Source of the DNA: Onthomonas sp964456525
GTDB taxonomy: Bacteria; Bacillota; Clostridia; Oscillospirales; Oscillospiraceae
DNA: 64,000 nucleotides
Direction: 5' to 3'
Assembly: GCA_964456525.1 (NCBI GenBank)
Contig: CAYWAP010000005.1
Coordinates: 4,629-68,628, forward strand
Notes under the pieces: model-generated
What the model saw: the letters and a program-made list of their open reading frames with translations, nothing else
Databases searched by the model: none
What the model was told of the DNA's origin: nothing
Made by a program: the position numbers and the translations under genes
Shown: positions 1-8,392 of the stretch, piece after piece
Layout: each line of letters starts with the position of its first letter
How positions within the stretch are numbered: position 1 is the first letter of the stretch

Positions 1-283
1 CATCCGGTATGACGCGGTAGAAATCCTCATCCAGGCTTTTCTGCATCGCCCCGCGAATTTTGGCGCGGCGTTCTGCCACATGGCCATCGCTCAGATAGAC
101 TTCTGGTAAAATCATGCGCAGCGTGGAGGCCTCACCGCCCACATATTCCTCAACACGTCTCCAATATTCGATCTGAGACGTGTACTGATCACAGGCCACA
201 ACGCTCCACTTGCGCATATCGCAATTTTTAGGGAGCAGGACATCGGCGGGGTAAAAGCCGGGCCAATTCAGTTTTTGAATCAT
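1..283 (-). CDS. DUF1015 family protein, N-terminal part (runs off window)
   Basis: The first 94 codons of a protein read leftward from an ATG at 283-281 and continue past the window edge. The N-terminus carries the segment WSVVACDQYTSQIEYW near residue 26, which is highly characteristic of DUF1015 (COG4198). No biochemical function is firmly established for this family and I do not assign one. A good ribosome site (GGGAGGGG on the coding strand) lies just upstream of the ATG. It follows the aminotransferase gene by 35 bases on the same strand and is probably the third gene of an lrp-aminotransferase-DUF1015 operon, which hints at amino acid metabolism. The C-terminal part is missing here because of the window edge, not a mutation. 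Confidence 0.85.
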   Translation of the reverse strand, partial: MIQKLNWPGFYPADVLLPKNCDMRKWSVVACDQYTSQIEYWRRVEEYVGGEASTLRMILPEVYLSDGHVAERRAKIRGAMQKSLDEDFYRVIPD

Positions 284-318
284 TGTAACCCCTCCCGTTG
301 ACATTCGGGTTCCTTTGG

Positions 319-1494
319 TCAATCCCTCTTTAGGCCGTTCAGAAAACGGTTCATCCGCTTGAGGGCCTCATCCAGATCCCGCATCGAGGCGGCATAGCAG
401 CAGCGGACAAAGCCTTCCCCGCCGGGGCCGAAAGCGCTGCCGGGAATGACCGCCACCTGCTCCGCTTTCAGGAGCTGGGTACAGAACTCGTCGGAGTTCA
501 TGCCGGTGGATTGGATGCTGGGGAACATATAAAAGGCCCCCTTCGGCTCAAAGCACTCCAATCCCATACTGCGGAAGCCTTCCAGCAAAAAGCGCCGGCG
601 CCCATCATACTCTTCCTTCATCTCCGCAATGTCAGAGTCCCCATACGCCATCGCCTCAATGGCTGCGTACTGGCTCATGGTGGGTGCGGACATGATGCCG
701 TACTGATGCAGTTTCACGATCTGGTCCATAATCGGTTCCGGCCCGCACAAATATCCCAGCCGCCAGCCCGTCATGGAATAGGCCTTGGAAAAACCGTTGA
801 CCACGATGGTGCGCTCGTACATATCCGGGATGCTGGCGATGGAGACGTGGCGGGGGCCGTAGGTCAGCTCCGCATAGATTTCATCGGAGATCACGAGGAT
901 ATTGGTGCCCCGCAGGACCTGGGCAATGGCCTCCAAATCCTCCTTTTCCATAATCCCGCCGGTGGGATTACAGGGGTACGGGAGAATCAACGCCTTTGTT
1001 CTGGGCGTGATGGCGGCGCGCAGCTCCTCAGGGGTCAGGCGAAACTCATTTTCCACCTTGGTCTCCACATAGACAGGCTTTCCCATGCTCATGGAGCTCA
1101 GCGGAGCATAGCAGACAAAGGAGGGGGCGGGCACGATGACCTCATCCCCCGGTTCAAGACAGCAGCGAAGGGCCAAATCAATGCCCTCACTGCCCCCAAC
1201 CGTGACCACCACCTGCGTCACCGGATCATAGGTCAGGTCAAAGCGGCGAAGCATATAGGCACAGATCTGGCGGCGAAGCTCACTCAGGCCCTTATTGGGG
1301 GTGTATCTGGTAAATCCCTTTTCCAGAGAATAAATGCCTGCGTCCCGAATATGCCAGGGGGTGACAAAATCCGGCTCCCCAACGCCAAGGGAGATCGCGT
1401 CGGGCATCTCCTCCAGCAGATCAAAAAACTTACGGATACCGGAAGGCGGGATGTCTTGAATCCGGCGATTCAATACTTGAGTATAGTCTATCAT
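319..1494 (-). CDS. Class I/II PLP-dependent aminotransferase
   Basis: A 391-residue fold-type I aminotransferase, probably cytosolic and acting on an amino acid with 2-oxoglutarate as partner. Visible motifs are the NPTGG loop at about 176-180, the cofactor-contacting Asp204 and Tyr207 in SDEIYAEL, and the Schiff-base lysine Lys237 in NGFSKAYSMTGWR, with an Arg-rich C-terminal substrate region (EGFVRCCYA). It belongs to the aspartate/PatA-like group; the exact substrate cannot be told from sequence. Its ATG overlaps the stop codon of the upstream Lrp-family regulator by four bases (ATGA), so the two are almost certainly co-translated. The pairing suggests the regulator senses an amino acid that this enzyme makes or breaks down. 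Confidence 0.93.
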   Translation of the reverse strand: MIDYTQVLNRRIQDIPPSGIRKFFDLLEEMPDAISLGVGEPDFVTPWHIRDAGIYSLEKGFTRYTPNKGLSELRRQICAYMLRRFDLTYDPVTQVVVTVGGSEGIDLALRCCLEPGDEVIVPAPSFVCYAPLSSMSMGKPVYVETKVENEFRLTPEELRAAITPRTKALILPYPCNPTGGIMEKEDLEAIAQVLRGTNILVISDEIYAELTYGPRHVSIASIPDMYERTIVVNGFSKAYSMTGWRLGYLCGPEPIMDQIVKLHQYGIMSAPTMSQYAAIEAMAYGDSDIAEMKEEYDGRRRFLLEGFRSMGLECFEPKGAFYMFPSIQSTGMNSDEFCTQLLKAEQVAVIPGSAFGPGGEGFVRCCYAASMRDLDEALKRMNRFLNGLKRD

Positions 1495-1970
1495 ACGAAG
1501 TAAAAGCCCTCCTCCTGCACCGGCTGCTTCTTATGGATCAGGTTATTGGATTTATACTTCTTGAGAATAAAATGGGTGGCGGTGCTCTTGACGGCCTCAA
1601 TGGTGGACAGTTTCGTCGAGACAAAGCTGGCCACCTCATTCAACGTCTTGCCGTGAACCACAACGGTCATATCAAAATCGCCACTCATCAGATAGCAGTC
1701 CTCGACCTCTTCGTATTGATAGATGCGCTCTGCCACACGGTCAAAGCCGTCCCCACGCTGGGGTTCCACCTTGACCTCGATCAGCGCCGTGACGTCCTCC
1801 CGTTCCACGGCTTCCCAGTTAATCACCGCTTTATAGCCCAGGATGATGTTTTCCTTTTCATATTCCTGAATGGCAGCCGCCACCTTTTCCTCCGTGGTGC
1901 CCGTCATAGCGGCCAATTGCTTTCTGGACAGTGTGCAATCGCTCTCCAGCAGATCCAGCAATTTATCCAT
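1491..1970 (-). CDS. Lrp/AsnC family transcriptional regulator
   Basis: A 159-residue feast/famine-type regulator. Residues 1-50 form the winged helix-turn-helix (LLESDCTLSRKQLAAMTG onward), and residues about 65-140 match the RAM/AsnC ligand domain, with the pattern YLMSGDFDMTVVVHG. Such proteins bind amino acids and assemble as dimers to octamers. It is first in the operon with the aminotransferase, overlapping it by four bases, so local autoregulation is likely. A perfect 12-base palindrome (CTTTGCGCAAAG, about 2042-2053) sits upstream and could be an operator, but this is untested. I could not find a convincing sigma-A promoter upstream. The family is certain; the effector is unknown. Confidence 0.93.
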   Translation of the reverse strand: MDKLLDLLESDCTLSRKQLAAMTGTTEEKVAAAIQEYEKENIILGYKAVINWEAVEREDVTALIEVKVEPQRGDGFDRVAERIYQYEEVEDCYLMSGDFDMTVVVHGKTLNEVASFVSTKLSTIEAVKSTATHFILKKYKSNNLIHKKQPVQEEGFYFV

Positions 1971-2086
1971 AAAAATCCTCCTAATGATCCAATTATCGCA
2001 ATTTAAAACAACATTCGCGCCCTTTTACCGGCAAACAGTCCCTTTGCGCAAAGCGCCTTTGAAGTCAATCGGTTCTATTTCTCCCC

Positions 2087-2230
2087 TCAAAGGGCAAGGG
2101 CGTATATAAAGACCTGAGATGCCATCGTCAGCACAAAAAAGGCGGCCAGGGCCAGCGCAACGCCCGCAACAACTTTCCGTCTAAAATCCCAGCCGCTGCT
2201 GTTTTTCTTCTTTTGATACATATGATTCAT
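2087..2230 (-). CDS. Small single-pass membrane protein, 47 aa, unknown function
   Basis: This short gene starts at the ATG at 2230, chosen because AGAGGGA lies seven to nine bases upstream; a longer in-frame extension has no such site. The product has a basic, hydrophilic N-terminus (about 20 residues, with KKK and FRRK) followed by one hydrophobic segment of about 22 residues ending close to the C-terminus, so it should be a small inner-membrane protein with an N-in topology. I do not recognise a named family; its architecture resembles Prli42/DUF4044-type mini-proteins. A strong promoter at 2390-2418 gives it a leader of about 150 bases with several small hairpins. It stands alone between two unrelated genes. 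Confidence 0.6.
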   Translation of the reverse strand: MNHMYQKKKNSSGWDFRRKVVAGVALALAAFFVLTMASQVFIYALAL

Positions 2231-2389
2231 ACAATTCCCTCTGTGTTGGTATTTTACGCTTCTGTCATCCCAAGGGAGCGCACAGCGCTCGACTTTCCGA
2301 GCCAAAACGCGCCAATGGAGGCATCCACCAGCCTTTTTCTGTTACGAAAATACAGGATAGAAATCCCAGGCGTTGGACATGCCATTACT

Positions 2390-2418
2390 AGTATACCTTT
2401 CACACACACATCTGTCAA
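2390..2418 (-). promoter_or_regulatory. Sigma-A promoter for the 47-aa membrane protein gene
   Basis: On the minus strand a perfect TTGACA (-35) is separated by 17 bases from TATACT (-10). Transcription would start near 2383 and leave an untranslated leader of roughly 150 bases before the ATG at 2230. Confidence 0.75.
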
Positions 2419-2519
2419 TCTTTCACAATCCACTTTCTCAACCCTGTAGAAATGCATAAAAACACTGCACAGAATGCATCAATCACTCTGCGCAGTGGAA
2501 ATTTCTATCTGATCTGCAT

Positions 2520-3611
2520 TCAGGTAATGCCTCGGGAAACGAGGTATTTCTTGACCATCAGCGCAACCTTAAAGGTAATGGCGTCGTCAAACTCGCGCAA
2601 ATCCAACCCGGTCAGCTTCTTGATTTTTTCCAAACGATAGACCAGGGTATTTCGATGTACAAACAGCTTGCGGGCCGTCTCGGACACATTCAGGTTGTTC
2701 TCAAAGAACTTGTTGATGGTGAAGAGCGTCTCCTGATCCAGCGCGTCAATCGGATTCTTTTTGAACACTTCCTCCAGGAACACCTCACACAACGTGATGG
2801 GCAGCTGATAGATCAGACGGCCAATCCCCAGGTTGTCGTAATTGATGATGCTGCGCTCTGTCTCAAAGACCTTTCCAACATCAATGGCCATCTGCGCCTC
2901 TTTATAGGAGCGGGCCAGATCCCGTATGTGCTCGGAAATGGTGCCAATTCCGATGACGACCTTTTGCATCAGCTCCGCCTGGATACTCTCCGCGATCTGC
3001 TGCGCGATCTTCACCAGATCTTTCCCCGTTGTGTCCTCCTGAATCTGCTTGACCAGAACCACTTCATTTTCGTTGATGGAGATCACAAAGTCGTTCTGCC
3101 GGTTGGGGAACATCGCCTGAACCGCATCCAACAGCGGCGCCGATTCCGTATTCTCCACCGGGCGAATCAGAAGGACAGCACGGGGCACATCAAAGGCAAA
3201 ATGCAGCTCCTTGGCGCGCACATAGATGTCGCCCAGCATAATGTTGTCGGAGATAATATTCTTGACAAAGGTGGCCTTGTCGTACTTTTCCTCATAGTAG
3301 CTCTTTACGCCGTTCAGCGCAACCACCGCCATGTTGCAAATCAACTTGGCCTGTTCATCTGCCCCTTCCACAAAGACAGCATAATCGAACTGAGCGCTCC
3401 AGCCGTTTAAGGATTTAAATGTGCGGCCATCCACAGCCAGCACACTCTCCCTCTCTCCGTTCAGGACTTCGACAACATCTGGCCAGGATTCCCCAATCAG
3501 AGGCAGATCGTTGCAAGCAATCACATTTCCTTCTACATCGATGACGCCGATGGCACGATCCGTGCTCTCTTTCATCTGCAAAACAACGCTCTGAAACAGC
3601 CTGTTAGACAT
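2520..3611 (-). CDS. PucR/CdaR-type transcriptional regulator
   Basis: A 363-residue regulator. The N-terminal 100 residues (LFQSVVLQMKESTDRAIGVID and following) resemble the sugar-diacid recognition domain of CdaR. The C-terminal 60 residues carry the PucR helix-turn-helix: NLNVSETARKLFVHRNTLVY, followed by RLEKIKKLTGLDL. This family activates catabolic genes for sugar acids, purines or amino acids, but no such operon lies nearby, so the target is unknown. The start at 3611 is preferred over the longer in-frame ATG at 3641 because GGAGAGGA sits about 10 bases upstream. It is monocistronic, with its own promoter at 3667-3695. Confidence 0.88.
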   Translation of the reverse strand: MSNRLFQSVVLQMKESTDRAIGVIDVEGNVIACNDLPLIGESWPDVVEVLNGERESVLAVDGRTFKSLNGWSAQFDYAVFVEGADEQAKLICNMAVVALNGVKSYYEEKYDKATFVKNIISDNIMLGDIYVRAKELHFAFDVPRAVLLIRPVENTESAPLLDAVQAMFPNRQNDFVISINENEVVLVKQIQEDTTGKDLVKIAQQIAESIQAELMQKVVIGIGTISEHIRDLARSYKEAQMAIDVGKVFETERSIINYDNLGIGRLIYQLPITLCEVFLEEVFKKNPIDALDQETLFTINKFFENNLNVSETARKLFVHRNTLVYRLEKIKKLTGLDLREFDDAITFKVALMVKKYLVSRGIT

Positions 3612-3666
3612 TGCGCTGCACATCCTCTCCATATTCCACAAAGTACTCTTTTTCTACTTGTGCCCT

Positions 3667-3695
3667 ATTATACTGTATTCTTTTTCCAATTTCAA
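3667..3695 (-). promoter_or_regulatory. Sigma-A promoter for the PucR/CdaR-type regulator
   Basis: Minus strand TTGAAA, 17-base spacer, perfect TATAAT. It lies about 55 bases upstream of the chosen start codon at 3611. Confidence 0.75.
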
Positions 3696-3717
3696 TAGTT
3701 TTCTTCCAGTTTTTTGT

Positions 3718-4461
3718 TTATTTTGACGAACCCGGCCCGGCTGCTTCCACGCAGGCCAGGAGCCCCTCCCGTTCAGAGGGCAACAGGGGACGAAATTCCC
3801 CTTTTCCCAGATTGGGGTCCAGCTGAAGGGGGCCCATGGAAATCCGTTTTAGATAGGTCACCGGTTTTCCCCGCTCGGCCAGCATCCGTTTGACCTGATG
3901 AAACTTGCCCTCGCAAAGGGTCACAAGGCAGGTTCCCTCACCGGTTTTTTCCAGCCCCGCGCCCATGCATTTCGTCCCATCGGAGAGTGTCATCCCCTCT
4001 TCAAAGGCCGTTACATCCGCCTGATCGACCGTTCCATCGGTCTCCACATAATAGACCTTGTCAACATGGTATTTGGGGGAGAGCAGCCGGTGCGCCAGAT
4101 GGCCGTCATTCGTCAAAAGCAGCAGCCCTTCCGCGTCCTTGTCCAGGCGCCCCACAGGCGCCAGCCCCTGCCGGCGCAGTTCCACGGGAAGCAAATCCAA
4201 AACGGTGGGCTGCTTTTTGTCCTCCGTTGCCGTCAGAACCCCTCCGGGCTTATGGAGCATCACGTAGGTATATTTTTGCCACGCTACCCGCTCCCCCGCC
4301 ACTTGCAGCTCCAAGTGTTCCGTGTCAATCTGACTCTCGGGGCGCTTGACCACCTGGCCGTTGACCCGGACAGCCCCTTTCCGAATGAGTGCCTTTGCCT
4401 CCTTGCGGCTCCAGCGGCCTGTACCGGCCAGCAGCTTGTCAAGGCGCAGCTGTTCCGCCAT
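3718..4461 (-). CDS. RsuA-family 16S rRNA pseudouridine synthase
   Basis: A 247-residue enzyme converting a uridine of rRNA to pseudouridine. An N-terminal S4 RNA-binding domain (LRLDKLLAGTGRWSRKEAKA, residues 4-23) precedes the catalytic domain, where PVGRLDKDAEGLLLLTNDG holds the catalytic Asp, followed by the family's KFHQVKRM motif near residue 200. It is most like RsuA, which modifies U516 of 16S rRNA, rather than RluB, though assignment of the target base is by family only. The start at 4461 is chosen because a GGGGGAAAA ribosome site precedes it; a longer in-frame ATG at 4497 has none. It sits downstream of ptsI, separated by a likely terminator. Confidence 0.92.
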   Translation of the reverse strand: MAEQLRLDKLLAGTGRWSRKEAKALIRKGAVRVNGQVVKRPESQIDTEHLELQVAGERVAWQKYTYVMLHKPGGVLTATEDKKQPTVLDLLPVELRRQGLAPVGRLDKDAEGLLLLTNDGHLAHRLLSPKYHVDKVYYVETDGTVDQADVTAFEEGMTLSDGTKCMGAGLEKTGEGTCLVTLCEGKFHQVKRMLAERGKPVTYLKRISMGPLQLDPNLGKGEFRPLLPSEREGLLACVEAAGPGSSK

Positions 4462-4482
4462 GGTTTTCCCCCGATTTCTTTC

Positions 4483-4520
4483 CTGAAAATGTGCCACAGG
4501 CCGTGCAAAGCCTGCGGCAC
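4483..4520 (-). terminator. Probable rho-independent terminator after PTS enzyme I
   Basis: On the minus strand an 11-base stem (GTGCCGCAGGC with GCCTGTGGCAC, one mismatch) and an 8-base loop are followed by ATTTTC. It lies between the end of ptsI at 4558 and the pseudouridine synthase start at 4461. Confidence 0.6.
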
Positions 4521-4557
4521 ATAATGAGATGATGCAGTTAACCGTTAAATGTGCGCT

Positions 4558-6213
4558 TTAGCACTCCAGAGCTTCCAGGGTGCAGGTCTGGGCAATGCTC
4601 TTGCGGATCTGCGCACGCAGCGGCAGAACCGAAGTGGGGCTGACGGACAGCTCATCGATGCCAATGGCCAGGAAGGTGGGCAGCATGGAGACATCCGCGC
4701 CCAGCTCACCGCAGATGCCGATCCAGATACCGGCGGCATGTGCAGCCTCTGTGGCCATCTTCAAGGCCCGCAGGACAGCAGGATGATGCGGATCGAAGAA
4801 CTTACCAAGGTCATTGGCCTGACGGTCACAGGCCAGGGTGTACTGGGTCAGGTCGTTGGTGCCCACGGAGAAGAAGTCCACTTCCTTCGCCAGAGCGTCG
4901 GCGACGAAGACGGATGCCGGCGTCTCGATCATAATGCCGATCTCCGTATTTTTGTTGTAGGGGATTCCCTCAGCATCCAGCTCGGCCATCACCTTGGCGC
5001 AGGCCCGCTTGCACTCCTTGACCTCCCAGACAGAGGTGATCATGGGGAACATAATGGCAACCTTGCCGTAAGCGGAGGCACGATACAGGGCGCGCAGCTG
5101 GGTGCGGAAGACCTCGGGGCGGTTCAGGCAGATGCGGATGGCCCGGACGCCCATGGCAGGATTTTCTTCCTTCTTCATATCGAAGTAATCCACCTGCTTA
5201 TCCGCGCCGATGTCCAGCGTGCGGATGACAACGCGCTTGCCGTTCATGGCAGCGGCGACCTTCTTATACGCCTCAAACTGTTCCTCTTCGCTGGGATAGT
5301 CGGACGCGGCCAGATAGAGGAACTCGGAACGGAACAGGCCAATGCCCTGGCCGTCGTTGTTGATGACCGCCTCGACATCCTCGGGAGAGCCGATGTTGCA
5401 ATACAGCATGATCTTCTTGCCGTCCAGCGTGACATCTTCCTGACCCTTCATCGTCTCCAGCAGGGCCTTCATCTCCGCCTGCTTCTGATGCTTTTCCTTA
5501 AAAGCGGCCAGCGTGGATTCATCCGGCTCCAGAACCAGTTCGCCGGTCTCCCCGTCTATGTAAGCCTGGCGGCCTTCGTATTCTTCCTTCAGAGCCTCGC
5601 CAGCGCCGCAGATCGCGGGAATGCCCATGGTGCGGGCCAGAATGGCAGTGTGGGAGTTGCCGGAACCTTCCTGGGTTGCAAAGGCCAAAATCAGGGACTT
5701 ATCCAACTGCAGCGTCTCAGAGGGAGCCAGATCGTCCGCTGCCAGAATAACGGGGACGTCGGAGTCGATTCCGCCGGCCACAATGCCCATCAGGTTATCC
5801 AGAATGCGGCGGGTGACATCCCGGACGTCTGCCGCACGGGCCTGCATATACGCATCGTCCATCCCGGCAAACATGGCGGCAAACTGCTCGCCCGCCTGCT
5901 CCACTGCGTACTCGACGTTGCAGGACTCGCTTTCCAGAACCTCCAGGATAGCGTCCTGCAGATCCTCGTCCTCAACAAACATCGCATGGGTTTCAAACAG
6001 GACAGCCGCCTCATCGCCGGCCTCTTCCCGGCACTTTTCCGCCAGGGCCTCCAGCTGTTCGGTGGACTTGGCCTGGGCCTCCGCCAGCCGGGCCTTTTCC
6101 GCCTCCAGATCGGCAACCGTGGTCTTCACCACAGTGGTGTCCGGTCTTTTGAAGAAATACAGAGGGCCAGTGGAAACACCCTTTGAAACACCTTTGCCTT
6201 GGATCACGATCAT
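4558..6213 (-). CDS. ptsI: Phosphoenolpyruvate-protein phosphotransferase (PTS enzyme I)
   Basis: A 551-residue enzyme I that takes phosphate from phosphoenolpyruvate and passes it to HPr, starting the sugar phosphotransferase relay in the cytosol. The phospho-accepting His188 is in GSGNSHTAILARTMGIPAI; the C-terminal PEP-binding barrel shows FRSEFLYL, NPAMGVRAIR and GICGELGAD, with the proton-donor cysteine in the last. Length is close to the usual 570. The start at 6213 is preferred because of GGGAGTG upstream and because it begins with the typical GKGVSKGVSTGP segment; a longer in-frame extension is unlikely. No ptsH (HPr) gene is adjacent, unlike in many Firmicutes. A near-perfect promoter is present at 6319-6347. 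Confidence 0.95.
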   Translation of the reverse strand: MIVIQGKGVSKGVSTGPLYFFKRPDTTVVKTTVADLEAEKARLAEAQAKSTEQLEALAEKCREEAGDEAAVLFETHAMFVEDEDLQDAILEVLESESCNVEYAVEQAGEQFAAMFAGMDDAYMQARAADVRDVTRRILDNLMGIVAGGIDSDVPVILAADDLAPSETLQLDKSLILAFATQEGSGNSHTAILARTMGIPAICGAGEALKEEYEGRQAYIDGETGELVLEPDESTLAAFKEKHQKQAEMKALLETMKGQEDVTLDGKKIMLYCNIGSPEDVEAVINNDGQGIGLFRSEFLYLAASDYPSEEEQFEAYKKVAAAMNGKRVVIRTLDIGADKQVDYFDMKKEENPAMGVRAIRICLNRPEVFRTQLRALYRASAYGKVAIMFPMITSVWEVKECKRACAKVMAELDAEGIPYNKNTEIGIMIETPASVFVADALAKEVDFFSVGTNDLTQYTLACDRQANDLGKFFDPHHPAVLRALKMATEAAHAAGIWIGICGELGADVSMLPTFLAIGIDELSVSPTSVLPLRAQIRKSIAQTCTLEALEC

Positions 6214-6318
6214 AAATACACACTCCCAAACACTTTTATGATAGAAATATACAATAAAAGTCTTCTCTGCCACAGGAACTCTCCGCCCCTGCTTTTGGCA
6301 GGTCACTTTATCAGAATT

Positions 6319-6347
6319 ATTGTACAAGGTTTATGGGGATTTGTCAA
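6319..6347 (-). promoter_or_regulatory. Sigma-A promoter for ptsI
   Basis: Minus strand TTGACA, 17-base spacer, TACAAT: near consensus. The transcript leader is about 100 bases. The rest of the 6214-6524 gap shows no further gene. Confidence 0.8.
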
Positions 6348-6524
6348 CATTTTTTCAGCAAAACCAACGAAACTACCATTATTTTCCAAAATAAAATCCC
6401 CAAACCCGTCGGTTCAGGGATGGCGGACGGACGCAGGCCACCCGCATTTTGTCCACAACATTGTAGAAAATCGTTTTAAAAGTTCGTCAATTCCCGGGGA
6501 TTCAGCATGAAATCTGCCCGACGA

Positions 6525-6785
6525 TTACCATTCGCCCCGCTCCTTGGCCAGCAGGAGGGCCGTGGCAATCTGATCCGGACAGGAGGTCTCTTTGAAGCCG
6601 CAGGTGGTGCCCTTCAGGCGTGCGATCACGTCATCGGCCTTCATCCCCCGAACCAGGCTGGAGATTCCCTTTAAATTGCCGTTGCAGCCGCCGACTACAC
6701 GCAGCTCCTGGATGACGCCATCCTCCACATCGATTTCCATGCTGCGGGAACAAACCCCTTTGGGGGTATACTGAATGGTTTTCAT
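6525..6785 (-). CDS. TIGR03905-type TSCPD domain protein
   Basis: An 86-residue protein of the TSCPD-domain family, named after the motif seen here as ETSCPDQIA near residue 68. An invariant-looking VVGGCNGNLKGI at about 31 and GTTCGFKETSC add conserved cysteines. Related domains occur at the end of class II ribonucleotide reductases and as stand-alone proteins of unknown role in Firmicutes; a nucleotide- or metal-related role is a guess only. A good AAGGAGAG ribosome site precedes the ATG. It lies 160 bases downstream of rubrerythrin on the same strand and might be read through from it. Confidence 0.85.
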   Translation of the reverse strand: MKTIQYTPKGVCSRSMEIDVEDGVIQELRVVGGCNGNLKGISSLVRGMKADDVIARLKGTTCGFKETSCPDQIATALLLAKERGEW

Positions 6786-6948
6786 ATGTATATCTCTCCT
6801 TCTTCATCTCCGGGGCAGGGAATCCCCTGCCCCAGATTCCGGGTGAACAGAACCGGCAGCTGCCCGCGGCGGCCCGGTCATCCGGGCCCACCGCCTGGGA
6901 ACCGGTCAAAGACCTCCTTCAAAGAGCGTCTGCCGGCCCTTAAATCCC

Positions 6949-7485
6949 TTAATAATTTGTCGCTCTGCGCTCAAAATAGGCCTGAGGATGGGCACAGACC
7001 GGGCAGACCTCCGGCGCCTGCGCGCCCACATGGATATGGCCGCAGTTCCGGCAAATCCACACCGTCTGCTCATCCCCCGTCTTGAAGACAAGGTCATTCT
7101 CCACATTGGCGAGCAGTTTCAGATAACGCTCCTCATGTTCCTTCTCGATGGCGCCCACCTTTTCAAACAAAAGGGCAATACGCTCAAATCCCTCTTCCCG
7201 GGCCTCTTCCGCCATGCGGGCGTACATCTCCGTCCACTCATAGTTTTCACCGGCTGCGGCGGATTTCAGATTGGACATGGTGTCGCCGATGCCTTCCAGC
7301 TCTTTGAACCAGAGCTTCGCATGCTCTTTTTCGTTGTCAGCCGTCTCCTGGAAGATGCTCGCAATCTGCTGGTAGCCTTCCTTGCGGGCTTTGGACGCAA
7401 AATAGGTGTACTTGTTGCGCGCCTCAGATTCGCCGGCAAACGCTTCCATCAAATTGGCTTCGGTTTTGCTTCCTTTGAGTTCCAT
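6949..7485 (-). CDS. rbr: Rubrerythrin
   Basis: A 178-residue non-haem iron peroxidase that detoxifies hydrogen peroxide in anaerobes. The N-terminal ferritin-like domain supplies diiron ligands in AGESEARNKYTYFASKA and in the paired ETADNEKEHAKLW and VGAIEKEHEERY segments. The C-terminal rubredoxin-like knuckles are ICRNCGHIHVG and CPVCAHPQAYF, four cysteines for one iron. Domain order and length are those of classical rubrerythrin. The ribosome site TAAGGAGG lies 7 bases before the ATG. The promoter at 7672-7700 is single; I saw no clear PerR box. Confidence 0.96.
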   Translation of the reverse strand: MELKGSKTEANLMEAFAGESEARNKYTYFASKARKEGYQQIASIFQETADNEKEHAKLWFKELEGIGDTMSNLKSAAAGENYEWTEMYARMAEEAREEGFERIALLFEKVGAIEKEHEERYLKLLANVENDLVFKTGDEQTVWICRNCGHIHVGAQAPEVCPVCAHPQAYFERRATNY

Positions 7486-7671
7486 AATGTTTCCTCCTTA
7501 AAAATATTTTCAAAACCTGCCGGCGCTCATCCAAGCATCGCTGCTTTGCACGTCCACAGGCTTTTGGCGAAACGAAAAGCCCGCACGTGAGATCTCAGGA
7601 CAAGGCAGCGGGCGCAACGCCCTCTGTTGAGTACCTTCCCGCGAAAACGGAATTCCCGATTCTCAAGAAAT

Positions 7672-7700
7672 AGTTTATCATAGCCGCCCGTGAATTGCAA
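7672..7700 (-). promoter_or_regulatory. Sigma-A promoter for rubrerythrin
   Basis: Minus strand TTGCAA, 17-base spacer, TAAACT. The leader to the rbr start codon is about 180 bases. The 312-base gap 7486-7796 otherwise holds nothing I could identify. Confidence 0.6.
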
Positions 7701-7796
7701 GCGCGCGCGAACCCATCAATTGCCTGATTACTTCCCGGCAAACAGGTCATACTGATACCGTCGAAATCCGACAAATATGAATCAGGAGGAACACTC

Positions 7797-8294
7797 ATGA
7801 AACGAACACTTCTCGCTGTGTCCGCGATTCTGGCGCTGATGCTGTCCCTGTCCGGCTGCAAAAGCTCTCAAAATACCGCTACCACGGATACGACCTCAAG
7901 CGCGGATCAGTCCTATGTCGCCGATGAGGACGGCGTCGTCCAGGACAGTGCTGACAGCTCCACCGTCACCGATCAGACCGATGACACGGACGTTGACGAT
8001 GATGCCGGCACCGATACCGACCTGACCGACGCGGACGAAGCAACCGACGAAAGTGCGGAAACCACCGCAGATGAGGAGGCCGCTGCCTCGACGAAAAGCC
8101 GAGCTGCGAGAAAAACGGCCCGCGGCGCCGCCCGCTCGTCCACACACAGGGCCACCGGCGACATGAAACGCGCACTGGATGACGCGGGACAGGCCGTTGA
8201 GGACATTGCAAACGGCGCTGCCGACGCGGTGGACGACACCGTTGACGCGGCAGATGACGTGATGCGGGTTCCCAACTATAAATCCGCCGCCTAA
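7797..8294 (+). CDS. Small acidic lipoprotein, unknown function
   Basis: A 165-residue secreted lipoprotein. Residues 1-20 are a signal peptide ending in a lipobox, SLSGC, with Cys20 as the lipidated residue. The mature part falls in three blocks: an Asp/Thr-rich acidic stretch (about 25-100), a short strongly basic patch (KSRAARKTARGAARSS, about 101-116), and an Ala/Asp-rich amphipathic tail with repeated DDAGQAVEDIANGAADAVDD-like heptads suggesting a helix. No known enzyme domain is visible. AGGAGG lies 7 bases before the ATG. It is transcribed toward mazF on the other strand, and a perfect 15-base inverted repeat separates the two genes. Confidence 0.75.
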   Translation: MKRTLLAVSAILALMLSLSGCKSSQNTATTDTTSSADQSYVADEDGVVQDSADSSTVTDQTDDTDVDDDAGTDTDLTDADEATDESAETTADEEAAASTKSRAARKTARGAARSSTHRATGDMKRALDDAGQAVEDIANGAADAVDDTVDAADDVMRVPNYKSAA

Positions 8295-8340
8295 TCAGGT
8301 TCTCTGTGGGACAAAGCTCAGAGCGCGGCCAAACTTCACC

Positions 8341-8376
8341 CCAATGAATGCGGCGATGAAACGCCGCATTCATTGG
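8341..8376. terminator. Perfect 15-bp inverted repeat between convergent genes
   Basis: Arms 8341-8355 and 8362-8376 are exact complements with a 6-base loop. It sits between the convergent lipoprotein and mazF genes, where a bidirectional terminator is expected, but it lacks a clear T tract on either strand. Confidence 0.55.
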
Positions 8377-8392
8377 TCATTCCCGAGGGCTG

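Noticed and set aside
2254..2457. A 67-codon minus-strand frame upstream of the small membrane protein
   Set aside because: It begins upstream of the promoter and any start inside the leader lacks a ribosome site; no resemblance to a protein family.
4549..6186. A 545-codon open frame opposite ptsI
   Set aside because: Shadow of a certain gene with motif-level evidence on the other strand.
6525..6785. A truncated ribonucleotide reductase tail
   Set aside because: The TSCPD domain is complete, with its own start and ribosome site, and matches the stand-alone family.
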